Positions 35,701 through 50,700 of a DNA stretch of 64,000 nucleotides are shown piece after piece. How positions within the stretch are numbered: the first letter of the stretch is position 1; every line of letters starts with the position of its first letter. Position numbers and translations under genes: made by a program. This DNA comes from Sphingomonas sp. QA11 (lineage in GTDB: Bacteria; Pseudomonadota; Alphaproteobacteria; Sphingomonadales; Sphingomonadaceae). Below the pieces are notes generated by a model. The model worked only from the letters and a program-made list of their open reading frames with translations, was not told the DNA's origin and ran no database searches. The stretch covers positions 3,810,501 through 3,874,500 of the forward strand of contig NZ_CP098774.1 in the NCBI RefSeq assembly GCF_028473665.1, given 5' to 3'.

Positions 35701-38700
35701 TTCGGTCAGGCCCTCATAATCGACAGAACCGGCGATCAGGCTGATCTCGCCAGTCGATCCGTTAATCTTCCATATCCCCGATTCAGTGCCGCCATCGGCA
35801 AAGCGCCACTGCATTGTGCGCCCTTCAGGATCATTCAGCATCAGTCGGGCATCCACCACGGTGTTCTCCGGGGGCTGTGAACCTTCCTCGATAGAAGCAT
35901 AGGATCGCGATAGGAGGGTGTGGCGCTCGTTTACATCCGTAATGCCGATCGTGACTGCCGAGGTGGTCTGGTTAAATCCCGCATTGCCCTGATTATCACG
36001 TGCCGCGACCGTGTAGGCAACGCTCGGCGTACCGATCTCGAAGTCGAGCGCCGCCGCGGTACGGATCGCGCCGCTGACTTCATCGATGGCGTAACGCCCG
36101 TCGAATGAGACGGCACTCGCGCTTCCGTTGTTCAAGAAGTAATAACGCTGCTGCCCAAAGGTGCCGCCGGCGCTATCGAGGTCGGTCGCGGCAACCGTGC
36201 CGACACTCGTCCCGATCGCAACATTCTCGGTCACGGCCATACCGTAGCTTGCCGGCATGGCGTTCGCTTCGTTCGTATCGGTGATGCCGATCGTCACCGT
36301 CGAACTGGTCTGGTTGTAACCGGCGGAGCCCTGGTTGTCGCGGGCGACGACCGTGTAGGCGACGCTCGTCGCCCCCGCCTCAAAGTTGAGCGCGGCCGCA
36401 GTCCGGATCAGGCCGGTCACCGCATCGATCGCGTAGCGCCCGTCCGCGGATATCGCGCTCACCGCACTGCCGCTCAGGAAATAATAGCGTTGCTGCCCAA
36501 ACGCGGCCCCAGCGCCGTCAATATCGGTTGCCGCCACCGTGCCGACATTCGTACCGATCGCACCATTCTCCGACACGGACATCACGTAGCTCGCCGGAAT
36601 AGCGTTCGCTTCGTTCATATCGGTGACGCCGATCGTGACGGTCGAACTGGCCTGGATATAGCCAGCAGCACCCTGGTTATCACGCGCCACTACCGTGTAG
36701 GCGACGCTCGTCGTGCCAGCCTCGAAGTTGAGCACCGCCGCAGTCCGGATCAGGCCGGTCAGCGCATCGATCGTGTAGCGCCCGTCCGAAGAGGTCCCGC
36801 TCGCCGTGCTGCCGTCCAGGAAATAATAGCGCTGTTGTCCAAACGCCGTGCCCGCACCATCGAGATCAGTCGCGGCGACGGTGCCGACGCTTGTCCCGAT
36901 CCCGACATTCTCGGCCACCGACATTGCATAGGTCGCGGGGATCGCGTTCGCTTCGTTCGCATCGGTGACGTCGATCGTGACGGTCGAGGTGGCCTGGGTG
37001 TAGCCCGCAGCACCCTGGTTATCGCGGGCCACCACCGTGTAGGCCACGCTCGTCGTGCCAGCCTCGAAATTGAGCATGGCCGCCGTCTTGATCACACCAG
37101 TAATCGCATCGATCGTGTAGCGCCCGTCCGAAGAGGTCGCGCCCGCGACGCCAGCGTTGAGGAAATAATAGCGCTGTTGGCCAAACGCCGTAGCGACACT
37201 GTCGATATCGGTAGCGACAACGGTGCCGACGCTTGTCCCGATCCCGACATTCTCGGCCACCGACATCGCATAGGTCGCGGGGATCGCGTTCGCTTCGTTC
37301 GCATCCGCGACGCCGATCGTGACGGTCGAGGTGGCCTGGGTGTAGCCCGCCGCGCCTTGGTTATCGCGGGCCACCACCGTGTAGGCCACGCTCGTCGTGC
37401 CAGCCTCGAAATTGAGTATGGCGGCGGTCTTGATCACGCCGCTCACCGCATCGATCGTGTAGCGCCCGTCCGAAGAGGTCGCGCTCGCCGTCGAACCGTT
37501 CAGGAAATAGTAGCGCTGTTGCCCAAACGCCGTAGCGACACCGTCGAGATCAGTCGCGGCAACCGTACCGACGCTTGTCCCAACCGCGACATTCTCCGCC
37601 ACCGACATCGCATAGGTCGCAGGGATGGCGTTCGCTTCGTTCACATCGGCGACGTTGATCGTGACCGTCGAGGCGGCCTGGGTGTAGCCAGCAGCACCCT
37701 GGTTATCCCGTGCGACCACCGTGTAGGACACGCTCGTCGTGCCGGCCTCGAAATTGAGCACCGCTGCCGTCCTGATCACGCCGGTCAGCGCATCGATCGT
37801 GTAGCGCCCGTCCGACGAGGTCCCACCCGCGACACCGGCGTTGAGGAAATAGTAGCGCTGCTGCCCAAAAGCCGTAGCGACACTGTCGATATCGGTAGCG
37901 GCAACCGAGCCGACGCTTGTCCCGACCGCGACATTCTCCGCCACCGACATCGCGTAGCTCGCGGGGATCGCGTTCGCTTCGTTCGCATCGGTGACGCCGA
38001 TCGTGACAGTCGAGGCGGCCTGGATATACCCAGCTGCGCCCTGATTGTCGCGCGCCACCACCGTGTAGGCGACGCTCGTCGTGCCAGCCTCGAAGTTGAG
38101 CGTGGCCGCCGTCTTGATCACACCAGTAATCGCATCGATCGTGTAGCGCCCGTCCGAGGAGGTCGCGCTCGGCGTGCTGCCGTCCAGGAAATAATAGCGC
38201 TGTTGCCCAAACGCCGTAGCGACGCTGTCGATATCGGTAGCGACAACGGTGCCGACGCTTGTCCCGATCCCGACATTCTCGGCCACCGACATCGCATAGG
38301 TCGCGGGGATGGCATTCGCTTCGTTCGCATCCGCGACGCCGATCGTGACAGTCGAGGCTGCCTGGATATACCCCGCCGCGCCTTGGTTATCGCGGGCCAC
38401 CACCGTGTAGGCCACGCTCGTCGTGCCAGCCTCGAAATTGAGTACTGTAGCGGTCTTGATCACACCGCTCACCGCATCGATCGTGTAGCGCCCGTCCGAA
38501 GAGGTCGCGCTCGCCGTCGAACCGTTCAGGAAATAGTAGCGCTGCTGGCCAAACGCCGTAGCGACACCATCGAGATCAGTCGCGGCAACCGAGCCGACGC
38601 TTGTCCCGACCGCGACATTCTCCGCCACCGACATCGCGTAGCTCGCGGGGATCGCGTTCGCTTCGTTCGAATCGGTGACGCCGATCGTGACAGTCGAGGC

Positions 38701-41700
38701 TGCCTGGATATACCCCGCCGCGCCCTGATTGTCGTGGGCCACCACCGTGTAGGCGACGCTCGTCGTCCCCGCTTCGAAGTTCAGGGCGGCCGCGGTCTTG
38801 ATCACACCGGTAATCGCATCGATCGCGTAGCGCCCGTCCGAAGAGGTCGCGCCCGCAACGCCAGCGTTGAGGAAATAGTAGCGCTGCTGCCCAAACGCAG
38901 TGCCCGCACCATCGAGATCAGTCGCGGCGACGGTGCCGACGCTTGTCCCGATCCCGACATTCTCGGCCACCGACATCGCGTAGGTCGCGGGGATCGCGTT
39001 CGCTTCGTTCATATCGGTGACGCCGATCGTGACGGTCGAGGTGGCCTGGGTGTAGCCCGCAGCACCCTGGTTATCGCGGGCCACCACCGTGTAGGCCACG
39101 CTCGTCGTGCCAGCCTCGAAATTGAGCGTGGCCGCCGTCTTGATCACACCAGTAATCGCATCGATCGTGTAGCGCCCGTCCGAAGAGGTCGCGCCCGCGA
39201 CGCCAGCGTTGAGGAAATAATAGCGCTGTTGGCCAAACGCCGTAGCGACACTGTCGATATCGGTAGCGACAACGGTGCCGACGCTTGTCCCGATCCCGAC
39301 ATTCTCCGCCACCGACATCGCATAGGTCGCAGGGATGGCGTTCGCTTCGTTCACATCGGTGACGTCGATCGTCACCGTGGAACTTGCCTGGGTATAGCCG
39401 GCCAGACCCTGGTTGTCGCGGGCCACCACCGTATAGGCGACACTCGTCGTGCCAGCCTCGAAATTGAGTATGGCGGCGGTCTTGATCACGCCGCTCACCG
39501 CATCGATCGTGTAGCGCCCATCGGCCGAGGTCGCGCCCGCGACCCCGGCATTCAGGAAATAATAGCGCTGCTGCCCGAATGGCGTCGCCACACTGTCGAG
39601 GTCGGTCGCGGCAACCGTGCCGACACTCGTCCCCACCGCGACATTCTCGACCACCGACATCGCATAGGTCGCGGGGATCGCGTTCGCTTCGTTCACATCG
39701 GCGACGTTGATCGTGACCGTCGAGGCTGCCTGGGTGTAGCCAGCAGCACCCTGGTTATCCCGTGCGACCACCGTGTAGGACACGCTCGTCGTGCCGGCCT
39801 CGAAATTGAGCGTGGCCGCCGTCTTGATCACACCGGTAATCGCATCGATCGTGTAGCGCCCGTCCGAAGAGGTCGCGCCCACCGCACCAGCGTTCAGGAA
39901 ATAATAGCGCTGTTGGCCAAACGCCGTGCCCGCACCATCGAGATCAGTCGCGGCGACGGTGCCGACGCTTGTCCCGATCCCGACATTCTCGGCCACCGAC
40001 ATCGCATAGGTCGCGGGGATGGCGTTCGCTTCGTTCACATCGGTGACGCCGATCGTGACGGTTGAGGTCGCCTGAGTGTAGCCGGCATTGCCCTGGTTAT
40101 CGCGCGCGGCGACGGTGTAGGCGACGCTCGTCGTACCGGCTTCGAAATTGAGCGCCGCCGCCGTCTTGATCACACCGGTCGCCGCGTCAATCGTGTAGCG
40201 CCCGTCCGAAGACGTGCCGCTCGCGACGCCCGCATTGAGGAAGTAGTAGCGCTGCTGCCCGAATGCCGTCGTCGCACTGTCTAGGTCGGTTGCGGCAACC
40301 GTGCCGACACTCGTTCCTACCGCGACATTCTCCGCCACCGACATCGTATAGGTCGCCGGAATGCTGTTCGCTTCATTCAGATTGTTGACGGCAACCGTGA
40401 ACGTCTGGTCCCTGAACTGCCCGAAGGAATCGGTGACGCGAACGACGATGGAATGCGACGTTGCACTCTCATAGTTGAACAATGCGCTGTTCGCGACTTT
40501 CAGTGTTCCGGTCGTCGTGAGTGAGAAGCGCCCACCCGCATTGTCGAGCAGCGAATAAATCAGGGTGTCGCCGCTATCCGGATCAACCGCAGTGACGGTC
40601 CCGATCGTCACGGCATTCGCGGCGTTCTCGTCGACCGATCCCGAAAATGCGAGGCTGGTCGGCGGTGCATTGACGATCACCGTCGTCGTCGTCGCGGTCG
40701 AGATTGCGGTTTGACCTCCCTCAGTCGCCCGCGCGGTTACGGTCAGGGACAGATCCTGGCTCCAGCCCGCAGGCGCAATGACCTGAAGGCCGCTGGCCTG
40801 GGCCGGGGACAGCTTCCAGACGCTGGCCGAATTGTCATAGGTTCCCGCGCTGAGCGTCACGCCGACAGGAACGCCCGCAATCCAGATCTCCTGGACCTCC
40901 GAGCCGTCCGTATCCGGGAAGGTGACGCTCAGATTGAGCGGGATACCGGCGAGGCCCGACGTGCCACTACCGCCGGCGAACTGCGCAATAACCGGCTGGT
41001 CCGGCGCCGAATTCACCGTGACCGAAAAGTCTTCGGTCGAGATCACCCCGCCCGCGTCTATCGCCTGAACACGGATCGTCGCGACGCCGCTGGCGTTACC
41101 GTTCGGCGTGATTGTGAGGCTGCGTTGACCCGCAGCGTTCGGTGCACCGAATACCAGTCCCGAGGCAGCGATGAGCCCGCTGCCGGAGAGGACCGTTGCC
41201 GAAAGCTGCAGGCCCGCATTGGGCGTGATGTCGTCGGTCGCCGTGACGGTCAGGCTAAGCGTCGTATCTTCGTTGATCGTCTGGTCGGCGATCGCGGACA
41301 AGACGGGAGCCGCGTTGCTGCCCCAATGGGTTGCCCATTGCGCCTTGTAGGTTAGGTCGCCCATTAGCGTGTCGCGCGCCGCGGCAGTCGCAGGCTTCGT
41401 CTTCGACGCCATGAGGCCGACCAGCCCCTCGACATTGATGCTCGTCGAGTAGCGCTCGCCAGCCACGATGAAATCGACCCTGTAGTTGGCACGGCTGGCC
41501 GGGTCGGAGATGAGGTACCAGTCCTTGATCAATACGCTTGAGGCCGAACCGATGACGCTGATGCGCATGTCGTCCCCGACGCGTTCGAACCAGAGGTCCT
41601 CGTGCGCGATAGCACCGGCAGTGTCCTGGAACCCAAGCACGTCGATGTCGTCGCCTGACGGATCATAATTGTAGATGGTGTCGGCGTCGGAAGCGCGGGT

Positions 41701-44700
41701 GACCACATAGGTGTCGTTGTCGACGCCTCCGGTCAGAATATCGTTGCCAGCGCCGCCATCGAGGAAATCGTCACCGCTTTCGGCGTTGAGTGTGTCGTTA
41801 CCCGCGCCGCCGATGAGCACGTCGTTGCCAGCGCCACCATAGATGATGTCGTCACCGTTCTCGCCGTACAGCGTGTCCGCGCCGTCATCTCCGTAGAGAA
41901 TGTCGTTGCCCGCCCCTCCATTGAGCAAGTCGTCCCCGGCTCTTCCGCGCAACGTGTCCGCACCGCCGATGCCTAACAGGATATTGGCTGTCGCATCGCC
42001 CAGGAGTGTGTCGCCCAGGGGGCTTCCGACGATACCTTCGATCCCGACATAGGTATCGCCCGCAGCGGCCCCGGTATTGGCAGAAGGCGTCGCCAGATCG
42101 ACCGTCACCGCAGTCGTCGCGAGGACGCCTTCGTACACCCGCTGATAGGCGGCATAGTCGACACCGGCACCGCCGACCAATTGATCCGCGCCATTACCGC
42201 CAGTGAGATAATCGTCGCCATCCTCACCGTACAGCAGATCGTCGCCGTCATCGCCGTACAGGAAGTCCGTGACACCAGTAGTATTGTTCCCGCCATAGAG
42301 CGCGTCGTTACCGATGCCGCCGATGAGAGTGTCGCTATCGTCTCCTCCATAGAGCGTATCGGCCCCGGCCCCCCCGATGAGCCGGTCGACCCCGGCACCG
42401 CCCTCAAGCCTGTCATCGCCAGCACCGCCATCGAGCGTATCGTTGCCGCCCAGACCGTAGATTCGGTCGCGGTTCTGCTGACCGGTCAGGGTATTGGCAT
42501 TCGCATCGCCTTCCAGCACGTCGTCCTGATCGGTAACGACTATATCGATGCTGCGCTGGATGGAGAAAGGAGTCGCGGTCTGGTCGGTCGCCGTGACCGT
42601 GATCGCGACCACGCTGCTCGCTTCGAAATCGAGGACCGCGCCGAGCTTCAGCCGCAGGACATCTCCCACGATCTCGAAACGACTGTCCGAAACGGAATAG
42701 CTGTAGCTGCTATTGGGCGTGCCTGCGGTGTCGGGATCGACAACCGCGAATGACCCCAATGAAATCGCGGGCAAACTCGTGCCGCTGGCAACGCGGTCCC
42801 GCTCCACGACGAAGCTGACGGAAGGCGCCCAGTTCAACACGCTGGGAGCCTCGTTCGCGTCAGTAACGCCGATCGTAACGGTCGAGCTCGCCTGGATATA
42901 GCCAGCCAGGCCCTGATTGTCCCGTGCAATGACCGTATAGGCCACGCTCGTCGTGCCAGCCTCGAAATTGAGGGCGGCGGCCGTCTTGATCACGCCGCTC
43001 ACCGCATCGATCGTATAGCGCCCATCCGACGAGGTCGCGCCCGCAACACCAGCGTTGAGGAAATAATAGCGCTGCTGCCCGAACGCCACTCCGGCATCGT
43101 CGATATCGGTCGCGGCAACGGTGCCGACATTCGTTCCGATCGCGACATTCTCGGCAACTGTCATGGCATAGGTTGCTGGAATGGCGTTCGCTTCATTGAC
43201 GTCGGCGATGCCGATCGTCACCGTCGAACTCGCCTGGGTATAGCCCGCCAGTCCCTGGTTGTCCCGCGCGACCACCGTGTAAGCAACGCTCGTCGCCCCC
43301 GCTTCGAAGTTCAGGGCGGCAGCCGTCTTGATGACCCCGCTCACCGCGTCGATCGTATAACGGCCATCCGAAGAGGTCCCACCGGCAACACCGGCGCTCA
43401 GGAAATAATAGCGCTGCTGCGCGAAAATCGTGCCAGCGCCATCAAGGTCGCTCGCGGCGACGGTGCCGACACTCGTCCCGATCGCGACATTCTCCGCCAC
43501 CGACATCGCATAGGTCGCGGGGATGGCGTTCGCTTCGTTCGCATCGGTGACGCCGATCGTTACGGTCGAGCTCGCCTGGATATAGCCAGCCAGGCCCTGA
43601 TTGTCCCGTGCAACGACCGTATAGGCCACGCTCGTCGTGCCAGCCTCGAAATTGAGGGTGGCGGCCGTCTTGATCACGCCGCTCACCGCATCGATCGTAT
43701 AGCGCCCATCCGACGAGGTCGCGCCCGCAACACCAGCGTTCAGGAAATAATAGCGCTGCTGCCCGAACGCCGATCCGGCATCGTCGATATCGGTCGCGGC
43801 AACGGTGCCGACATTCGTTCCGATCGCGACATTCTCGGCAACTGTCATCGCATAGGTTGCTGGAATGCTGTTCGCTTCATTGACGTCAGCGATGCCAATC
43901 GTCACCGTCGAACTCGCCTCGGTGTAACCTGCCGCTCCCTGGTTATCGCGCGCGATAACCGTGTAGGAAGCGCTCGTGGCCCCCACCTCGAAGTTCGACA
44001 ACGTAGCCGTGGTGATCAGCCCGCTGACGGCATTTATCGCGTAGCGCCCGTCCGAAGAGGTCGCACCCGCGACGCCAGCGTTGAGGAAATAATAGCGCTG
44101 CTGCCCGAAAATCGTGCCAGCGCCATCGAGGTCGGTCGCGGCAACCGCGCCGACGCTCGACCCGATCGCGGCATTCTCCGCCACCGACATCGCATAGGTC
44201 GCAGGGATGGCATTCGCTTCGTTCGCATCGGTGACGCCGATCGTGACGGTCGAGCTCGCCTGGGTATAGCCAGCCAGTCCCTGGTTGTCCCGCGCGACCA
44301 CCGTGTAAGCGACACTCGTCGTGCCGGCCTCAAAATTAAGTGCGGCGGCAGTCTTGATCACGCCAGTCATCGCGTCGATCGCGTAGCGCCCGTCGGAAGA
44401 GGTTGCGCTCACCGTCGAACCGTTCAGGAAATAGTAGCGCTGTTGCCCAAACGCCGTAGCGACACTGTCGATATCAGTCGCGACAACGGTGCCGACATTC
44501 GTTCCGATCGCAACATTCTCGGCCACCAACATCGTATAGGTCGCGGGGATGGCGTTCGCTTCGTTACCGTCGGTCACACCAATCGTCACCGTCGAGCTCG
44601 CCTGGGTATAGCCCCCCAGTCCCTGGTTGTCCCGCGCGACCACCGTGTAAGCAACGCTCGTCGTCCCGGCTTCGAAGTTCAGGGCTGCAGCCGTCTTGAT

Positions 44701-47700
44701 GACCCCGCTTACCGCGTCGATCGCGTAGCGCCCGTCCGAAGAGGTCGCGCCCGCGACGCCAGCGTTGAGGAAATAATAGCGCTGCTGTCCGAAAATCGTG
44801 CCGGCGCCATCGATATCGGTCGCGGCGACGGTGCCGACGCTTGTTCCGATCGCGACATTCTCGGCAACCGACATCGTGTAGCTCGCCGGAATGGCGTTCG
44901 CTTCGTTCACATCCGCGACGTCGATCGTCACCGTGGAACTTGCCTCGGCATAGCCGGCCAGACCCTGGTTGTCGCGCGCCACCACCGTATAGGCGACACT
45001 CGTCGTGCCAGCCTCGAAATTGAGGGCGGCGGCGGTCTTGATCACGCCAGTCATCGCGTCAATCGTATAGCGGCCATCCGACGAGGTCGCGCCCGCGACC
45101 CCGGCATTCAGGAAATAATAGCGCTGCTGCCCGAAGGGCGTCGCCACGCTGTCGAGGTCGGTCGCGGCAACCGTGCCGACACTCGTCCCCACCGCGACAT
45201 TCTCGGCCACCGACATCGCATAGGTCGCGGGGATCGCGTTCGCTTCGTTACCGTCGGTCACACCAATCGTGACCGTCGAACTGGCCTGAGTATAGCCGGC
45301 CAGGCCCTGATTGTCGCGCGCCACCACCGTGTAGGACACGCTCGTCGTGCCAGCTTCGAAGTTCAGGGCGGCTGCGGTCCTGATGACCCCGCTCACCGCA
45401 TCGATCGTGTAGCGACCGTCCGAAGACGTAGCGCCCGCCACACCGGCATTCAGGAAATAATAGCGCTGCTGGCCAAACGCCGTGCCCAGACTATCGATAT
45501 CGGTCGCAACCACCGTGCCGACGCTGGTCCCGACCGCGACATTCTCCACCACCGACATCGCATAGGTCGCGGGAAGCGCGTTCGCCTCATTCGCATCGGT
45601 GACGCTGATCCCCACCGACGAGCTCGCTTCCCTGTAGCCCGCCAGGCCCTGATTATCGCGCGCCACCACGGTGTACATCGCACCCGTCGTACCGGCCTCG
45701 AAATTGAGCGTGGACGCCGTCTTGATGACCCCAGTCAGTGCGTCGATCGTATAGCGTCCGTCGGCGGACGTACCGCTCACCGCACCGCCGTTCAGGAAAT
45801 AATAGCGCTGCTGGCCAAACGCCGTGCCAACACCATCGATATCGTCCGCGGCAACGGTTCCGACGGCGGTTCCGACCGCAACATTCTCGGAAACCGACAT
45901 CCCATAGCCTTCGTGCATGCTGTTCGCTTCATTGCGATCCTGGAGCGAGACAGTGAAACGCGTCTCGCTCGACGCACCATGGCTATCGACGACCCGAACA
46001 CCGACGACGTGAGAGGGGGCCGCTTCGAAGTTCAGACGTGCAGGATCTCGCGCGATGAGCAGCCCGGCAGCCGTGATCTCGAACCGGCCGCCCGCATCGT
46101 CCGTCAGCGAGAAAGTGAACGAATCGCCTTCCACGTCGGTTGCCACGAATTGAGCGATGGGACTGTCCACCAGGGTTGGCGATCCCGGGCCGCCCTCGAC
46201 CACACTCAGTATCGCCTCGTTCGCCAGCCGCAGGTTGCGCGGCGCGTCATTTGCCGCCGCGACCATCACCTTGACGGCGACATCCTTTGCTTGCCCGTCG
46301 GCGTCCTTCACCATGATCGAAAAGCGATCTTCGCCGTTGAAATCGGCATTGGGCGTATAGATGAACTTGCCGTCGAGCGCGTTCACGACAACCGCCCCGT
46401 TCGTTGGCGCCGTTCCGAGAGCATAGCTCTGGATATTCTCGTCCGGATCGATCGCGCCGACGGATGTCAGGCCGGTTGCCCCATCTTCATTAATCGCGAT
46501 CTCGATCGGCGCTGCCTGCGGCGGCGCCTTGCCACCGGCATACCAGAACGCGGCCAGTTGGGTTTTGATCGCTTCCGGCATCGCGCCGGGCGCCTGTATC
46601 TGGATCGCCGTCATGGCATCGATCAACGGCGTCGCATACCCAAGGAACAGCGTGTGTGTCGTCGTGGAAACCGACCGCATCAACGTCGCATATTGCGGCG
46701 CAAAATAACCCTGCAGTAGCACTCTCGTAGTGCTGCCGATGATGCCGATCTGCAACTCGGTGCCCGAGCGCGAGAACCAGAGCTGGTCGAAGCTTACGGA
46801 CGAATCGAAGACAATGTTGTTCTTGCCCGTCATATCGATGATGGCGTCCCGCCCGGACAGCGCACCGAAGATATAGACATCGTCCCCGTCGCCACCTGCC
46901 AGCGTATCATCACCGGCGCCGCCATCGATCGTATCTTTGCCGCCACCGCCGTTGATATTGTCGATGCCGTTACCGCCGCTGATGATGTCATCGCCATCGC
47001 CGCCATCAAGACTGTCATTGCCCTCGCCGCCGGTCAGCGAATCATTGCCAGCCTCACCGAAGAAATAATCGTTGCCGTCGCCCCCATCGAGGCGATCATT
47101 GCCGTCGCCACCATAAGCGTCATCACTTCCCGCACCGCCGGCAATGGCATCATCGCCCGCACCGCCATAAAGCCGATCAATACCGCTGCCGCCGACCAGG
47201 ACATCGCCGCCGCCGTTGCCGTAGAGCGTGTTGTTGCCATCGAGGCCGTCGATGCGGTTTCCATTGTCATCGCCGGTAAGCGTGTCGTTGAAAGCCGAGC
47301 CGGTGAGATTTTCAATGCCGGTCAGCACGTCGCCAGCGGCATCGCCGCCGGTCTGGCCGGTCGTCGTGTTGCGCAGATCGACCTGGACCCCAGCGGCCGA
47401 CCGCACATAGCGCGCCGTGTCGCCCCAGGACGTCACGGTGGTGGCGGAGTGAGTTCCGCCGTCGAGCCTGTCCGCACCCGCGCCGCCCTCAAGCTGGTCG
47501 TCGCCATCACCCCCGGTCAGCACATCGTCGCCGGCACCACCGCTCAGCACATCATGACCGGCGCCACCGTTGAGCTGATCCGCAAGCGCTCCGGCCTGGC
47601 CCATCATCAGGTCGTCACCCGACGTTCCGTTCAGCACCGCGCCATTCGTGGCGGTCAACACGCTTGCAAGGGACACCGCCAGCCCGTCGCGGAACTGGAG

Positions 47701-50700
47701 CGTCTCGATCCGGCCATTCGGCGTGAACTGATTCCTGATCGTGATCTGGCTCGTCGCCGAACCGCCGAACTGAACCACAAGGTCCGCGCCACTCGTGATG
47801 AAGCTCAGGTCGCTGAGGCTGACCCCGGCGCCGAATTCGAGGACGTCGTCGCCGGCATCGGTCGTCGTATCGAACTTCTCGCGGGTGACCTGTTGGCCAT
47901 AGGTCTTGGCGAACCCGCCGAGCCAGCCGGCGACGTTATAGGCCGCCGGCGGGGTGTCCGGCTGGTTTGCATCTGCATTGTTGGGCGCGAACCGATCGTA
48001 ATCATAGACGACCTCACCATTTGGCCCGGTCACCTGGAGTCGCCAATAGTAGCGATCCCAATATCCCGGCTGGAGGATCCACGTGCATTGCCACAATGTC
48101 TGCGTATAGCCGGCCGCAAGCGTGCCCGAGGCGGTTACCGCCTCCTCGATGGCGAAGCTGGCGTCGCGAATGATATCGGCGCCGTCCCCGACGTTCCACA
48201 GATAGGTGTCGTCGCCCTCGCCACCGAGCAGCGTATCGTCGCCCTGGCCGCCGGTCAGCTCGTTGTCGTAATCGTCGCCACCGAGCACATCGCCGCCGCC
48301 GCCGCCCGCCAGGTTCTCGATCGAGGAGAAAGTGTCGCCGGCCGCGTCGCCCGTGTTCGCGACTGCGCCCGACAGATACACCTTCACACCCGCGCTGGCA
48401 GAGAGATAGGACGCCGTATCGAGGCCGCTGCCGCCAATCAGGACATCCTGACCAGCACCGCCATCGAGGCTGTCGTTACCGGCGCCGCCATAGATCACGT
48501 CGTCACCGCTCTCGCCCTTGAGCGTATCGGATCCGCTGTTGCCGACAATGATGTCGTTACCCAACCCGCCGGCCAACACGTCGTCACCGGCACCGCCGGT
48601 CATCCAGTCGGCCATCACCGTGCCGGCTAACGGCGCAGCGGTGGTGCCGTTTGCCGCATCGGTGCCAGCGATCAGATTCGTAGCCCCCGCCGAGATGTCG
48701 AGGATGCCGGTCTGATAGAAAGCCAGCTTCTCGATCTGGCCCGGCGAGAGATACCAGTCCTTGATCGTGATGCTGTCGGCAATCGACCCGGCGGCCGAGA
48801 ATTCCGTATTCTCGCTACCGATCGACAGCACCAGATCGTTGGAACCTGCGGGCCGCCACAGGACGATGTCCTGAATGTTGATACCGGGCGCGAATTCGAT
48901 CGTGTCGATGCCGGCATTGGCGACGATCGAGGCTCCGGCCGGCGGATTGAAATGCCGGAGCGTGCCAGCTTCGCTGTCATAGTCGAAACGGCCGAGCCAT
49001 TGCAGGTCCGGATTGGCCGCCGTGCCGACATTCTTGCGGATGAAGGTGCCACCTGGGCCCGTGACCTCGCCCGTCGCCGAATTATAGGTATAGCCCGCCG
49101 TGGCGTTCCACACACCATTGGTCCAGGCAATCTGCCAGTTCGCCGAAAAATCGTCGAACATCATGTCGCGGCCGTCGCCACGCGCATATTTGAAGATGTC
49201 GTCTCCGGCACCGCCGACGACCTGATCGCCGTCGCCGCGCCCGCCGGACAGGATATCGGCGTCATTGCCGCCATAAAGATCGTCACCGCCGCCATCGCCG
49301 GACAACACGTCCGCGCCCTTGCCGCCGATCAGTTCGTCCGCGCCGAGCCCGCCGAGCAGCAGGTCGCGCCCGGAATCCCCGGCGACCATGTCGTTGCCGG
49401 TGCCGCCATTGCCGATATCGTTGCCGCCCATGAGGTACAGCGCGTCATTGCCGCCGCCGCCATAGACGAAATCATTGCCGGCCGTACCGATGAGCACGTC
49501 GTTGCCCGAGCCGCCGATGATGAAGCTGGTGATGTCGCCGATGCGGACTTCGTTGCCGTCGGCGAACTTGAGCCACTCGATGCGCTTGAACGGATCGGAG
49601 AACCAGTTCTTGACGGTAAGCTGCGTGCCGGAGAAGCTCACGACCCCATCGACCGTCTGCATCACGCGAACGATCAGGTCGTCGCTGTCCGTGCTCGACC
49701 GGACCAGCATGATATTGCCCATGTCGATACCCTGCCCGAAGACGATCGCATCCTCGCCACCCTGGAGGGCCTTGCCGGTGACGCCCGCCGCGCCACCGGC
49801 CCAGTTCTTCTTGATGATGCCCGAAAGCAGGCCGGCAAAACGCTGGCTGATATAGTCGCCGCCGGGCTGGGCCACGGGCGCTCCTGCCGCCTCGTCCTCG
49901 GCGATATCAGCGCCGTCGCCGAGCCGCACCAGATATTGATCGTCGCCGATCCCGCCCTTGAGATCGTCGCCTTCGCCGGCACCGCCGGCCAGGATATCAT
50001 CGCCCGCGCCGCCGGTCAGAACGTCGATGCCGTCACCGCCCTCAAGCCAGTCAGAACCCTCGCGGCCACGAAGGATGTCGTTGCCCGCGCCGCCATCAAG
50101 GTAATTGCCGTCACCCCCCAACGCCTCGGGCGCAACTGTGCCTGCGTCGAGCACATCATCGCCAGCCCCACCGAGCAGCCAATCGTCGAGCCGTCCGCCG
50201 TACAACGTGTCGTTGCCAGCTCCGCCAAAGATATTGTCGCCGAGATTGGAGGCATAGACGGTGTCGTTGCCGTCGCCGGCATCGACCGTCGCGGCGATGG
50301 AGATGTCCAGCTTCGTGCGATCCGAGGTCGTATACTGCACTGTCGCGGTTCCGCTCGCGACTTTGCTGCTATTGATCCACGCGGCACTGAGTTGCCCCTC
50401 ATGGTGGACAACATCGTCGATCCAGACATAAGGCACGGGGCTCGTGCCGTCGATGATCGTACCCTTGCCCGATACGGGACTCGTCCCACTGGCCAAGGCG
50501 GCTGTACCCGCAGTGACCGTTGCGGTCAGAGTGAAGGTTTCATTGCCTTCAATATTGGTTGAGTGCCCCTCCGCGTCCACGCCGTTGTCGGCGATGACTG
50601 CAATCCGCACGAAATAATCTTTGATGCCCGCGGCCAGCGTCAGGCTGGTCGCATTTGTCCAGCCAGTAATCCCATCGGTCGAAATCTGGAGCGTCGTACC

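Noticed and set aside
36490..40065. A 1191-codon open frame on the plus strand across array B
   Set aside because: It is the antisense shadow of the 342-bp coding repeats; the period is a multiple of three and GC-rich, so stop-free antisense frames recur. Its Arg/His/Asp-rich translation matches no domain.
35932..45933. Regular repeats considered as a CRISPR-like or satellite array
   Set aside because: The period of 342 bp, continuous coding and cadherin-like translation show protein repeats; there are no short direct repeats with unique spacers.
44443..46719. A 758-codon open frame on the plus strand across array A
   Set aside because: The same antisense shadow effect as in array B; no start signal and no recognisable domain.
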